Source: Pseudomonas saponiphila
Lineage (GTDB): Bacteria > Pseudomonadota > Gammaproteobacteria > Pseudomonadales > Pseudomonadaceae
NCBI RefSeq assembly: GCF_900105185.1
Contig: NZ_FNTJ01000001.1
Span: 558,001-622,000 of the forward strand
Reading direction: 5' to 3'
DNA length: 64,000 nt
Below are positions 1 through 8,693 of the stretch, piece by piece. The notes beneath the pieces were generated by a model that worked only from the letters and a program-made list of their open reading frames with translations, was not told the origin of the DNA and did not search any database. The number at the start of each line of letters is the position of its first letter. The first letter of the stretch is position 1. A program made the translations under genes and the position numbers.

Positions 1-867
1 ACCACCCTGCAGGCCATGACCTTCAACGGCTCCATGCCCGGCCCGACGCTGGTGGTGCACGAGGGCGACTACGTCGAACTGACCTTGAGCAACCCGGCCA
101 GCAACAGCATGCCGCACAACATCGACTTCCATGCCGCCACCGGTGCCCTGGGCGGGGCCGCGCTGACCCAGGTGGTGCCGGGCCAGGAGGTGGTGCTGCG
201 TTTCAAGGCTGATCGTAGCGGCACCTTTGTCTATCACTGTGCGCCGTCGGGAATGGTGCCCTGGCACGTGGTCTCGGGCATGAGTGGAACCCTGATGGTG
301 CTGCCTCGCGACGGCTTGAAAGACCCTGCCGGCAAGCCCTTGCGCTATGACCGGGCCTACACCATCGGCGAGTTCGACCTGTACATCCCCAAGGATAAGG
401 ACGGGCATTACAAGGACTACCCGGACCTGGCATCCAGCTACCAGGACACCCGTGAAGTGATGCGCAAGCTGACTCCGAGCCATGTGGTGTTCAACGGCCG
501 GGTGGGAGCCCTGACCGGGGCCAATGCGCTGACCGCCAAGGTCGGGGAAAGTGTGCTGTTCATCCATTCCCAGGCTAACCGCGACAGTCGTCCGCACCTG
601 ATTGGCGGCCATGGCGACTGGGTCTGGACCACCGGCAAGTTCGGCAATGCCCCGATGCGCAATCTGGAAACCTGGTTTATCCCCGGCGGTTCGGCGCTGG
701 CCGCGCTCTACACCTTCAAACAGCCTGGCACCTACGTGTACCTCAACCACAACCTGATCGAGGCCATGGAGTTGGGGGCGCTGGCTCAGGTCAAGGTCGA
801 AGGCACCTGGGATGATGACCTGATGACACAGGTAAAAGCCCCGGGGCCCATTGTTCCGGCCAAGTGA
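1..867 (+). CDS. nirK: Copper-containing nitrite reductase, 5'-truncated by window edge
   Basis: Periplasmic enzyme that reduces nitrite to nitric oxide in denitrification. The frame is open from base 1, so the N-terminus lies outside the window; 283 residues follow the first Met at 16. Two cupredoxin domains are present. Counting from that Met, the type 1 copper ligands are His-34, Cys-75, His-84 and Met-89 (in [12 protein letters not shown] and SGMSG). The type 2 copper ligands are His-39, His-74 and His-245 (in LNHNLIEA). The catalytic Asp-37 (HNIDFH) and His ([10 protein letters not shown]) are also kept. All known catalytic residues in the visible part are intact, so the enzyme should be active. 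No other denitrification gene lies within the window on this side, and the next gene is convergent. Confidence 0.95.
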   Translation, partial: TTLQAMTFNGSMPGPTLVVHEGDYVELTLSNPASNSMPHNIDFHAATGALGGAALTQVVPGQEVVLRFKADRSGTFVYHCAPSGMVPWHVVSGMSGTLMVLPRDGLKDPAGKPLRYDRAYTIGEFDLYIPKDKDGHYKDYPDLASSYQDTREVMRKLTPSHVVFNGRVGALTGANALTAKVGESVLFIHSQANRDSRPHLIGGHGDWVWTTGKFGNAPMRNLETWFIPGGSALAALYTFKQPGTYVYLNHNLIEAMELGALAQVKVEGTWDDDLMTQVKAPGPIVPAK

Positions 868-900
868 TAGCGGCCGGGGCTCAGGCCACGGTGCCTGGTA

Positions 901-1977
901 TCAGAGGTTCAGGGCGAATTTCAGGTAGCCCGGGTACGCCTGGCGCCAGTCGTTCTGGAAGGTATGGCCTTCGGCATGTTCATGGCTCTGGACCTGGTTG
1001 CCGGGCTCCAGGGCCTGCTGCGTGGTGGCGGTGAGTTTCTGGTTGCTCTCGTGCTCCTGGGCGCCATGGACGATGACGATGCGCTTGTCCCGGGCCTGGG
1101 TTTCGCCGAAAGGAATCCGGTAGCCGCCGGGGGATAGCAGCAAGGCGCCGCTGTAGTGCTGCGGGTATTCGGCGATCAGGTGCGAGGCGTGCTCGGCGCC
1201 TTGGGAAAAGCCCATCAGGACGATGCGCGAGCGATCGATGCGGGTCTGCTTTTCCAGTGTCTTCAACGCCGCGCTGACCGCCTCCTGGGTCGGAGCAACC
1301 GAATGCTGGTGCCACATGAACTGGTGCTCGTTGCGCTTGAGGGTACCGTTGATACCCACCAGCACGGCCTGCTCTCCCACAAGGTCGGTGCGCATATCGA
1401 TGCCGTCGCTGCCCTCGGTGCCGAATCCCGACAGCCAGACCACCACCGGCCAGCCCTCGGTTGGGGCCTTGCCCTGGGGAATGCTGAAGGCTGCAAGGCC
1501 CGCGTCCTTGGCCTTGGCCGGGTAGTTCTTCTCGGCGGCCTGCAGCAGCTTCTGGTAGGCCGGGGTCTGTTGCAGGGATTGCAGTTCGTCGTCTTCCTTG
1601 AGGATTACCCACTGCCAGAAGCCACGCTCGCGGGCTTGATCGAGGAACTCGGCGGCGCGCTTGTTCTTGTCCATGGCGGCCAGGCTGCCTGCCGCCTGGT
1701 AAGAGGCGTAGGCATTCTTCGGGTCGAGACGTGCAGCGGTCAGGTAGTAGGCAAGGGCGCCGGCGTAGTTGTCGTGCTGGCTCTTTTCGTTGTCGCCGGC
1801 CTCGATGAAATCGGCCGGCGTGGCGTCGTCCAGGTACAGATTGGCCATGGCCGCAAGGCCTTGCCAGCGGCCTTTGGCGACATCCTGCTGGTCATCGGCG
1901 TGGACGCTGGTGAGGCCGAGGGCGGTAGATAGGCAGAGGAACGACAGCGGCAGGCGTACAGCGGCCGGCAACGACAT
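901..1977 (-). CDS. Secreted alpha/beta hydrolase with N-terminal helical repeat region
   Basis: A 358-residue protein. Residues 1-27 form a typical Sec signal peptide ending in SVHA. Residues about 40-150 look like a TPR-type helical region (GALAYYLTAARLDPKNAYA). Residues about 165-358 are an alpha/beta hydrolase domain of the dienelactone hydrolase/carboxylesterase kind. The nucleophile elbow GFSQGA carries the Ser, and the late His is in AEGHTF. The substrate cannot be told from sequence; esterase or peptidase activity in the periplasm is likely. It is monocistronic and convergent with nirK. Confidence 0.75.
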   Translation of the reverse strand: MSLPAAVRLPLSFLCLSTALGLTSVHADDQQDVAKGRWQGLAAMANLYLDDATPADFIEAGDNEKSQHDNYAGALAYYLTAARLDPKNAYASYQAAGSLAAMDKNKRAAEFLDQARERGFWQWVILKEDDELQSLQQTPAYQKLLQAAEKNYPAKAKDAGLAAFSIPQGKAPTEGWPVVVWLSGFGTEGSDGIDMRTDLVGEQAVLVGINGTLKRNEHQFMWHQHSVAPTQEAVSAALKTLEKQTRIDRSRIVLMGFSQGAEHASHLIAEYPQHYSGALLLSPGGYRIPFGETQARDKRIVIVHGAQEHESNQKLTATTQQALEPGNQVQSHEHAEGHTFQNDWRQAYPGYLKFALNL

Positions 1978-2115
1978 GACTGAGAGTCCTTTTTCAGTGG
2001 AAGACGCCTCGGGCGGGGGCCCAAAACGGCGCGCAGCTTAACATGGCAGGTCGCTTCCCTCGACGACCTGCGCATTCGCCGTTGTCAGTGTTGCCGCGGG
2101 GGGAGAGGTCGCCGT

Positions 2116-2565
2116 TCAGTCGCTCTGATCGGTGGTGGAAAGCACTTCATCGATCTTCCAGCAGCCCTTGTCCTTGATCATGCGCACGTCGACGATCTGC
2201 GTGGTGTCTGGTGTGCTGCCCAAGGTCACTTGCTCCTTGGCGCTGGAGCCCTGGATCTGTGGCTCGCTGACCTTGATCTGGGTCAGCCACTCATCCATGT
2301 AGTCCTGGGCCTTGAGGAAGTAGTCCTCTTCCAGGCCATCGGGGCTGGCCATCTGCTTCTTGATCTTGGCGATCAGCGAGTCCGAAACGTACTTCTTCAT
2401 CTCGGGGACGCTGTCGGTGATCGGGTCCTTGTCCTCGCTGTAGGTTTGCAGGTACCAGCTGTAGAACGCCTGGGTGACAGGCTTGGGCGAACTGGCGCAG
2501 TCGGCCAGGGCGACCGACTGATGCATGGCGACCGCTGCCAGCAGCGAGCAGAACAGCATTCTCAT
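2116..2565 (-). CDS. Small secreted protein, DUF3828-like; possible immunity partner
   Basis: A 149-residue protein with a signal peptide (MRMLFCSLLAAVAMHQSVALA) and then a small periplasmic domain containing two Cys (ADCASS and DKGCWKI) that could form a disulfide. The ending VDVRMIKDKGCWKIDEV resembles the DUF3828 family of unknown function. The start at 2565 is preferred because it begins the signal peptide; an upstream in-frame start would overlap the neighbour deeply. It begins 10 bases after the stop of the amidase-like gene, so the two are probably co-transcribed. A periplasmic protein directly downstream of a peptidoglycan-type hydrolase without a signal peptide suggests immunity, but this is inference. 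Confidence 0.6.
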   Translation of the reverse strand: MRMLFCSLLAAVAMHQSVALADCASSPKPVTQAFYSWYLQTYSEDKDPITDSVPEMKKYVSDSLIAKIKKQMASPDGLEEDYFLKAQDYMDEWLTQIKVSEPQIQGSSAKEQVTLGSTPDTTQIVDVRMIKDKGCWKIDEVLSTTDQSD

Positions 2566-2575
2566 GGGGAACCCC

Positions 2576-2947
2576 TTACGGATGGCGATAGATTTTGTAG
2601 GCCGGCTTTTGCACCCGATAGGAATGCCCCGGGTAGAAACCGTGCAGTTGCTTGAAGTCTGACACCCAGAGGGTGCCGTTGAACATCGCCATGTGGCCGT
2701 GGGGGTGCCCGGGAATGGGCTGGATGATGACCACGTCGCCTGCTGCGGGCGTCTGACCGGCTGGTTGCTCGACAAAGCCGGCAGAGGTCAATGATGAGCC
2801 GAAATCCTTGGCCGAGTGCTTCCTGTGCAAAATCACCCCTCCGCCACCGGCTTCGATCGCCTGGCGGGTGTAGGCCGCGCAACGGCCGGTACTGCCAGCG
2901 TGGGCATGCGCGTTCAGGTGATTGATAGCGGTTTGTTTATTCCACAT
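2576..2947 (-). CDS. Putative NlpC/P60 or CHAP-type cysteine amidase, candidate T6SS effector
   Basis: A 123-residue protein with no signal peptide or membrane segment. Cys-23 in STGRCAAYTRQA sits at the head of a helix, and His-85 in PHGHMAMF starts a beta strand. This is the Cys/His arrangement of NlpC/P60 and CHAP peptidoglycan hydrolases. PAAGDVVIIQP before the His is also typical. Small cytoplasmic-looking amidases of this kind are often type VI secretion effectors (Tae group) encoded with a periplasmic immunity protein, and a secreted small protein follows here. An AAGGA sequence lies immediately before the ATG, closer than an ideal Shine-Dalgarno site. Assignment to a specific Tae family is not possible by eye. 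Confidence 0.55.
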   Translation of the reverse strand: MWNKQTAINHLNAHAHAGSTGRCAAYTRQAIEAGGGGVILHRKHSAKDFGSSLTSAGFVEQPAGQTPAAGDVVIIQPIPGHPHGHMAMFNGTLWVSDFKQLHGFYPGHSYRVQKPAYKIYRHP

Positions 2948-3380
2948 TCCTTGTCATCCGAGAGTCCTTGAGAGCGGCGATTTTATTCTTGCCGTGGCAT
3001 TGGCGGAAATACTGGCTAAGTGCCTTGCTCAAGACTTTTGGGGAGTGCGTTACAGCAATTGAGCCGATCCCTCCGCTCATACGGCAGACGATTCATTGGC
3101 TACGGCTAGTAGGTAGCGAAGTTTTAGTCGGGGATGTTGGTAAATACGCACTTCTTGTGTAAGGTTTCTGACAGAAATTAGCTAAGGAGGGGGGAGTTTA
3201 CGGTAGAAGGTATCGTAAGCAGCAGGGTTACTGAGTCGCCCCGAGATCGGTAATCGATCTGGGGCCGTGCGCCGTTGTTCATCGGGGTTGGACGATTGCA
3301 GGCACCGGGCAAGGCATCAACAAAAAGGTTAAGGTTTGTGCCAAAATACCGGCCAGCTGTTAATCATTGCTGGGCACCTA
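2948..3380. other. Intergenic region left of the IS630 element; no supported gene
   Basis: No convincing reading frame was found. A short frame at 2968-3162 has no recognisable content. The stretch contains an imperfect inverted repeat at 3238-3249 / 3255-3265 (GCCCCGAGATCG against CGATCTGGGGC), with a 5-base loop and no T-run after it. It is probably the former upstream region of the polysaccharide island, now cut by the insertion sequence. Confidence 0.5.
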
Positions 3381-4547
3381 GTGTCTTGTCTCAAAAATAA
3401 ATATCCCACATGAGGTACGCTTTCATAGTCAGTCTGAACATGGGGTGGAGCCATGAACTCTCAAGACATCGTGCTCAGTAACGATGAACAGATCGAGTTG
3501 AACCGGCGGGGTAGCTCAGCCACCATCAGCCAGCGCGACGGTCGCCGAGCACGTGTAATTCTGCTGGCTGCTCAAGGCCATTCACGTAATGAAATCGCCG
3601 AGCTTACAGGGCTCTCCGTTGTTTCGGTCACTCGTTGGTGCAAGCGTTTTCAAGCACAACGCTTGCAAGGTCTAGTGGATCTGCCGGGGCGAGGTCGCAA
3701 ACCATCATTACCTGCCGAAGCTTTGAAGCGAACGCTGGAACAAGTCACTCAACCTCGCATTGGCCAGCCGCGCTGGAGCTGCCGCAGCATGGCGCGGGTG
3801 GCAGGTATTTCTCCGGCCAGCGTTCAGCGGATTTGGGCCGCCAACGACATCAAGCCGCATCTGACACGCACCTTCAAACTGTCCAATGGTCCTCACTTCG
3901 AAGAGAAATTTTGGGGCGTTATCGGGCTTTATCTGGCACCGCCGGAGAAGGCGTTGGTGCTCTGCTGCGATGAAAAGAGCCAGGTTCAAGCCTTGCAGCG
4001 CACGCAACCAGGCTTACCCTTGGGCATCGGCTATATCCGAACGAAAACCCATGACTATGTTCGCCATGGCACTCTTACGTTGTTCGCGGCCATGGAATAT
4101 CTCCAGGGGCGACTGATCAGGAGCATCGAAACACACCACCGGAATCAGGAGTGGTTGGCCTTTCTAAAAAAGATCAATCGGGAAACACCCAAAGGCTTGC
4201 AACTGCATTTGATCGTGGATAACTACGCCACTCACAAGCACAAACTCGTCAAGGAATGGTTCAAGCGGCATCCCCGATTTCACCTGCATTTCACCCCGAC
4301 CTCAAGCTCCTGGACGGACATGGTTGAACGCTTTTTCCGGGATATCACTGTTTATTTACGCGACGGCAGTTTCAGTTCGACGCGCGAACTGGTCAGCTCC
4401 ATCACGACGTTCCTGGCACTGCACAATGCTCAGCCTTGTCGGTACGTCTGGAGCGCGAAAGGTGAAGACATCTTGCGCAAAATCCAGAGCACCCGAGAAG
4501 CCATGTCGGGCACTACTGAAGAGAACGTTTTATATGAAACAGGACAC
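3381..4547 (+). mobile_element. IS630-family insertion sequence, intact
   Basis: A 1167-bp element. The left end reads GTGTCTTGTCTC from 3381. The right end, read inward from 4547, is GTGTCCTGTTTC, so 10 of the first 12 bases match as terminal inverted repeats. TA dinucleotides flank it at 3379-3380 and 4548-4549. The context is C-TA at left and TA-G at right, so the original target was CTAG, as expected for IS630 transposition. It encodes one uninterrupted transposase and is probably active. It sits at the left edge of the polysaccharide island. Confidence 0.9.
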
Positions 4548-4550
4548 TAG
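3453..4550 (+). CDS. IS630-family transposase
   Basis: A 365-residue DDE transposase. An N-terminal helix-turn-helix region (residues about 35-110; HSRNEIAELTGLSVVSVTRW) precedes the catalytic core. The catalytic acids are Asp in VLCCDEKSQ, Asp in LIVDNYATH and Glu in WTDMVERFF. Full length, with no frameshift. The TAG stop at 4548-4550 lies just outside the element: its TA is the duplicated target dinucleotide and its G comes from the flanking CTAG target. The gene therefore borrows its stop codon from the insertion site. Confidence 0.95.
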   Translation: MNSQDIVLSNDEQIELNRRGSSATISQRDGRRARVILLAAQGHSRNEIAELTGLSVVSVTRWCKRFQAQRLQGLVDLPGRGRKPSLPAEALKRTLEQVTQPRIGQPRWSCRSMARVAGISPASVQRIWAANDIKPHLTRTFKLSNGPHFEEKFWGVIGLYLAPPEKALVLCCDEKSQVQALQRTQPGLPLGIGYIRTKTHDYVRHGTLTLFAAMEYLQGRLIRSIETHHRNQEWLAFLKKINRETPKGLQLHLIVDNYATHKHKLVKEWFKRHPRFHLHFTPTSSSWTDMVERFFRDITVYLRDGSFSSTRELVSSITTFLALHNAQPCRYVWSAKGEDILRKIQSTREAMSGTTEENVLYETGH

Positions 4551-4685
4551 TGTACGAGCAAGCTTCCTAGTATTAAAGGACATGAGTAGACTATGTTAGC
4601 CTTGCTTAGATATGCTGTTCTAACCACACTGATTTTGACCCATTGGATGGGGTCGTGAATTGGCTTATCGCGCCAGGATGTATGG

Positions 4686-5708
4686 ATGCCTCAATATAAT
4701 TTAGTTAAGCAATCGGTTTGCAAAGCTAACTCTCCGAGCGAGCCAAGCTTTTCTGAAGCGGATTGTACAAATAGTGTACGTATTACTGTGCCAAAGGTAG
4801 CGGTTTTGTTGTGTACCTATCAGGGGCAGCGTTATTTAGCAGAGCAGATGACTTCTTTCGAGGTCCAATCTCACTCAAATTGGGAGGTCTGGGCTTCCGA
4901 TGACGGCTCGAGTGATGATACACATGCGATCCTTGCGGGATACCAACAGAAATGGCCTGAGGGACGTTTATTTGTCAATGTTGGGCCTGCTGAGGGCTTT
5001 GCTGCCAACTTCCTTTCGCTAACGTGCAAAGACACTATAGAGGCAGACTTTTACGCCTATTCTGATCAGGACGATATTTGGGAGGTGAATAAGCTGACTC
5101 GCGCTGTGCAATGGTTGCAGACTTTACCCGCTGACGTTCCAGCCTTGTATTGTTCACGCACCCGGCTGGTTGACGCCGATAATAATGAAATTGGGGTCTC
5201 TCCACTTTTTTCAAAAGCCCCAAGTTTCGCCAATGCCCTGATGCAAAATATCGGTGGTGGCAATACCATGGTGTTCAACAACGCTGCGCGTGATCTTCTT
5301 CGAGAAGCTGGAGAAAATAAATCGGTCGTTACTCATGACTGGTGGGTATATATAGTGGTGACTGGTTGCGGTGGTCAGGTTTTCTACGATAGTGAGCCAA
5401 CCCTGCGTTATCGTCAGCACAACGGCAACCTGATTGGTACAAACTCTAGTTGGGGCGCTCGCCTGAAGCGTTTTCGCATGCTATTTCAGGGGCGCTTTAA
5501 GTACTGGAACGACAGTAATATTGCTGCCCTAAGGACTCTTGAGCACAGGCTTACGTCAGAGAATCGAGAAACGTTTCAGTGTTTTGCCAAAGCTAGGGAG
5601 ATGAGCCTGATCCCGCGTCTGATCCAGCTCAAGCGTGCTGGTATTTATCGCCAAACCTTGCTAGGCAATATTGGACTGATCGTTGCTGCAATACTAGGGA
5701 AAATCTGA
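4686..5708 (+). CDS. Glycosyltransferase family 2 (rhamnosyltransferase-like)
   Basis: A 340-residue GT-A glycosyltransferase acting on a surface polysaccharide at the cytoplasmic face. Visible motifs are VAVLLCTYQGQRYL at the nucleotide-sugar site, ASDDGSSDDT, the metal-binding SDQDDIW, and a later HDWW that fits the catalytic-base region. The first 35 residues are poorly conserved in type, so the true start could be slightly downstream; AGGA at 4674-4677 supports the ATG at 4686. A hydrophobic C-terminus may touch the membrane. The donor is unknown. Rhamnose is a guess from the family and from the decayed rhamnose genes next door. Confidence 0.85.
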   Translation: MPQYNLVKQSVCKANSPSEPSFSEADCTNSVRITVPKVAVLLCTYQGQRYLAEQMTSFEVQSHSNWEVWASDDGSSDDTHAILAGYQQKWPEGRLFVNVGPAEGFAANFLSLTCKDTIEADFYAYSDQDDIWEVNKLTRAVQWLQTLPADVPALYCSRTRLVDADNNEIGVSPLFSKAPSFANALMQNIGGGNTMVFNNAARDLLREAGENKSVVTHDWWVYIVVTGCGGQVFYDSEPTLRYRQHNGNLIGTNSSWGARLKRFRMLFQGRFKYWNDSNIAALRTLEHRLTSENRETFQCFAKAREMSLIPRLIQLKRAGIYRQTLLGNIGLIVAAILGKI

Positions 5709-5855
5709 ATTGTGACGATTATGGTTGCTGATGAGGTTGGTCTCAGCTGCAATAATTTCTCATGCAACTGGTTGGTCCTGTCGGGCGACTCTGCCACCAG
5801 ATTTAACAAGTTTGAGTCAAGTGGTTTCTGCTTTCTGTCCAAAGCGAAATTTCTA

Positions 5856-5990
5856 GTTGAAACCCTCATGTTTATGGCTATACCGGGGCTGCGGCAAGGC
5901 CTCGAAGTCTCTCACCTGGAAGAGGTTGCCTTCAAGCCTAGGGGGGGGCACTGGCAGGCTAAGAACTGCTATGGCCGGCATTTGCTGTGA
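5856..5990 (+). pseudogene. rmlA: Remnant of glucose-1-phosphate thymidylyltransferase gene (C-terminal part)
   Basis: Reading frame 5856-5990 gives a stretch that aligns with the RmlA/RfbA C-terminus. FMAIPGLRQGLEVSHLEEVAF corresponds to the family's FIATIExRQGLKVAxxEEIAF, and KNCYGRHLL corresponds to KNxYGQYLL. About 20 residues between these blocks are missing, and nothing upstream encodes the nucleotidyltransferase core. RmlA makes dTDP-glucose, the first step to dTDP-L-rhamnose. It ends 19 bases before the rmlC remnant, which keeps the usual rmlA-rmlC gene order. The alignment is from memory of the family, not from a search. Confidence 0.6.
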
Positions 5991-6009
5991 ACTCTCAAGG
6001 AAACGTATT

Positions 6010-6511
6010 GTGATAAAAGCAGTGCCACTGCAGATTCTAGGTATTGTTCTCATTGCCCCGAAGGTGTTTTGCATGCGACGCAGTTTCTTCTATGAAAGCT
6101 ATAACCAAGGTAAGTCTGAAGGTGCTGTTGGCAGAAAAAAACAATTCGCTCAGCACGGTTTCGCCAGTAATATAAAAAACATCCTTTGTGGTCTGAGTTA
6201 TCAGCTTCAGAAATCCCAAAACAAATCGGTGAGCTCAGTCATAGATGAGATTTTCAATGTGGCGGTGGGCTTGCGCGAAGGTAAAACTACCGCTGGCTGC
6301 AGGAGAAGGGAGTAGGCGTTTGCTAGTAAGCGGTAGCTTAGAGGCCTAGAGGATTTTATTTATGGGTTTTTGGTGCTATGTAAAATTGTTGAGTTTTCTT
6401 TGCAAAGTAACAGATCGCCATGCTCTCATTTTTCAGCATTACATTGATTGGTCGGTGGGCTTGAAACTTCAGATCTCAACCAAAGATCAAGTCGCCGTCG
6501 GAGTTGAATAA
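6010..6511 (+). pseudogene. rmlC: Decayed dTDP-4-dehydrorhamnose 3,5-epimerase gene
   Basis: Nearly full-length rmlC/rfbC that can no longer be translated. From a GTG at 6010 with AAGGAA upstream, the frame gives VIKAVPLQILGIVLIAPKVF, FFYESYNQ, AVGRK, CGLSYQLQ and FNVAVGLR, all recognisable RmlC blocks. TAG stops interrupt it at 6313-6315 and 6334-6336; between and beyond them the same frame still reads YGFLVLCKIVEF. A one-base slip in the T-run at 6394-6397 then shifts to a frame reading FLCKVTDRHA ... IDWSVG ... ISTKDQ, ending at TAA 6509-6511. The catalytic His of GLHYQ has become Ser. wzm starts 12 bases later. Confidence 0.8.
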
Positions 6512-6523
6512 GGTGTTTGTTTA

Positions 6524-7342
6524 ATGCGAAATTTTTCTGCTAGTCCAAGAGAAATGTTTGCCAGTCTGTGGCGTCATCGGGAGTTGATCAAGGTCTCCGC
6601 TAAGCGTGAGGTGCTGGGCCGTTATCGCGGCTCAGTCATGGGGCTTTTATGGTCGTTCTTCAATCCTGTGCTCATGCTAGCTGTTTACACATTAGTGTTT
6701 AGTGAGGTCTTCAAGGCTCGCTGGAGTGGTGGTGGGGAGTCCAAGGCGGACTTTGCGTTGGTGCTATTTGCAGGGCTCATGGTGTTCAATCTCTTTGCTG
6801 AGTGTATCAACCGTGCGCCGGGACTCATCCTTACTAATGTCAACTATGTTAAAAAGGTAGTGTTTCCGCTAGAAGTCTTGCCCTTTGTCGGCTTGATCTC
6901 CGCCTTGTTTCATAGCTTCATTAGTCTAGGGGTGTGGCTATTGGCATATCTGTTCCTCTTTGGAATCCCGCACTTTACAGTGTTCTATTTGCCGCTGATT
7001 GTGTTGCCGTTCATCTTCTTCATAATGGGATTAAGTTGGGCTTTATCGTCTTTGGGGGTTTATCTGCGTGATGTTGGTCAGCTAATCAACCTCATGACGA
7101 CGGTACTCATGTTTTTAAGCCCAATTTTCTACTCTGCCGCAGCGCTGCCTGAGGTTTACCGTCATCTGATGTACCTGAACCCGCTCACGCCGGTAATCGA
7201 GCAGACCCGTGCAGTACTGTATTTTGGCACTCCCCCGAATTTCACGCTGCTTACTGTGTACTGGGTAGCAACGTTCATCATCGCTTGGCTTGGCTTTGCC
7301 TGGTTTCAAAAGACACGTAAGGGGTTTGCCGATGTCCTCTGA
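6524..7342 (+). CDS. wzm: O-polysaccharide ABC exporter, permease subunit
   Basis: A 272-residue ABC-2 type inner-membrane protein with about six predicted membrane segments. An N-terminal cytoplasmic helix region (SAKREVLGRYRGSVMGLLWSF) is typical of Wzm/RfbA-type polysaccharide exporters. With Wzt it moves lipid-linked O-polysaccharide to the periplasmic face. AAGG upstream supports the start at 6524. The end overlaps the wzt start by 11 bases, so the two are translationally coupled. Confidence 0.92.
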   Translation: MRNFSASPREMFASLWRHRELIKVSAKREVLGRYRGSVMGLLWSFFNPVLMLAVYTLVFSEVFKARWSGGGESKADFALVLFAGLMVFNLFAECINRAPGLILTNVNYVKKVVFPLEVLPFVGLISALFHSFISLGVWLLAYLFLFGIPHFTVFYLPLIVLPFIFFIMGLSWALSSLGVYLRDVGQLINLMTTVLMFLSPIFYSAAALPEVYRHLMYLNPLTPVIEQTRAVLYFGTPPNFTLLTVYWVATFIIAWLGFAWFQKTRKGFADVL

Positions 7343-8693
7343 AGTCGCCATCAATGTCTCGAATCTGAGCAAGTGTTACCATATCTATGATCATCCGCGG
7401 AATCGGCTCAAGCAATTTGTGCTCTCCCCTTTGCAGCGAGCTGTCGGTATGCAGTCGCGCCAGTATTATCGTGAGTTCTGGGCGCTCAGGGGGCTGAGCT
7501 TTGAGGTCAAGAAGGGAGAGACAGTCGGCATTATCGGTTGTAACGGCAGCGGTAAATCCACGCTCCTGCAAATGATCTGTGGAATCCTTAATCCTACCGG
7601 TGGCGAGATTAGAGCAAATGGACGTATTGCCGCCTTGCTGGAACTAGGCTCTGGCTTCAATCCGGAGTTTACCGGGCGTGAAAATGTCTATATGAATGCC
7701 AGTGTATTAGGGTTAAAAAAAGAAGAAGTTGACTCTCGGTTTGATGATATTGCCTCATTTGCTGAGATTGGCGATTTTATTGAGCAGCCTGTAAAAACCT
7801 ATTCTAGTGGTATGATGGTCAGGTTGGCATTTGCAGTAATTGCGCATGTGGATGCAGATATTTTGATAGTGGATGAGGCGCTCTCCGTAGGTGATATTTT
7901 ATTCACTCAAAAATGTATGCGTTTCATTCGAAAGTTTAAAGAGCACGGCACGCTGCTTTTTGTTAGTCATGACATGGGCTCCGTTCTCAATCTATGTGAA
8001 AAAGTTATTTGGCTGCATAGAGGGCAAGTGCGTCAATTAGGTAAAGCACAAGAAGTTTCAGAAGCCTATTTGCAATACACTCTGCAGCAGGCGTATGGAC
8101 ACGAGGTGCAGTTGCAGGCCATCGACAGTCAGGCATTTACGACAAAGGTTCAGGTAGAGGCTACGTCCGGATTGGTTGAGCCACTACCTGCGCTGGACTG
8201 CGAGTCGCAGGTTCAGATTATAAGCAATCTTTCAGAGGCTCATGGTTGGAAGAGCGGTGCAGGTGAGATTACTGCTGTTCAGCTTAGCGTGATCGGTCTG
8301 GCCGAAGGTGCTGCTATTTTAAAGGGGGGAGAGACAGTCCGTATGGTCATTCGAGCGGTGATCCATCAGGATATGACTCAGCCCATTTTGGGCTTTCTAG
8401 TACGGGATAAGCTAGGGCAGGATTTATTTGGCGAAAATACTTTGCCATTTACTCAATTGCACTCATTGCCCGTGCAGGCAGGGCGAGTTTTGGAGGGTGA
8501 GTTCATATTTGAGCTGCCTATGTTGCCCAATGGTGACTATGTGGTAATGACTTCTCTGGCTGAGGGCGACCTTTATAATCACGTGCAGCACCATTGGTTG
8601 CATAATGCGTTGATTCTTCATGTTGCATCTAGCAAGGTACGGCATGGGCTTATTGGTGTGCCGATGAAAAAAATAACTTTGGCGGAAAAATGA
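7332..8693 (+). CDS. wzt: O-polysaccharide ABC exporter, ATPase with C-terminal glycan-binding domain
   Basis: A 453-residue protein. The nucleotide-binding domain (residues about 1-245) has Walker A GCNGSGKST, the signature YSSGMMVRLA, and Walker B ILIVDEALSVGD. Residues about 280-450 form the extra Wzt C-terminal beta-sandwich domain. In E. coli O8/O9a this domain recognises the chemically modified non-reducing end of the finished chain and couples termination to export. The start at 7332 follows AAGGGG and gives the usual N-terminus VAINVSNLSKCYHIY; an upstream in-frame ATG at 7290 lies inside wzm and is less likely. The stop overlaps the next gene as ATGA. Confidence 0.93.
   Translation: MSSEVAINVSNLSKCYHIYDHPRNRLKQFVLSPLQRAVGMQSRQYYREFWALRGLSFEVKKGETVGIIGCNGSGKSTLLQMICGILNPTGGEIRANGRIAALLELGSGFNPEFTGRENVYMNASVLGLKKEEVDSRFDDIASFAEIGDFIEQPVKTYSSGMMVRLAFAVIAHVDADILIVDEALSVGDILFTQKCMRFIRKFKEHGTLLFVSHDMGSVLNLCEKVIWLHRGQVRQLGKAQEVSEAYLQYTLQQAYGHEVQLQAIDSQAFTTKVQVEATSGLVEPLPALDCESQVQIISNLSEAHGWKSGAGEITAVQLSVIGLAEGAAILKGGETVRMVIRAVIHQDMTQPILGFLVRDKLGQDLFGENTLPFTQLHSLPVQAGRVLEGEFIFELPMLPNGDYVVMTSLAEGDLYNHVQHHWLHNALILHVASSKVRHGLIGVPMKKITLAEK

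Noticed and set aside
3109..3122. ops/JUMPstart-like sequence (GGTAGCG) before the polysaccharide island
   Set aside because: Only a 7-base match; the rest of the element is absent and an IS now separates it from the genes.
3238..3265. Imperfect hairpin as a terminator or riboswitch
   Set aside because: No T-run and no recognisable riboswitch elements; kept only as a note in the intergenic entry.
5857..6315. 152-residue frame taken as an intact gene
   Set aside because: Its second half is the start of a decayed rmlC, and its first half overlaps the rmlA remnant in another frame.
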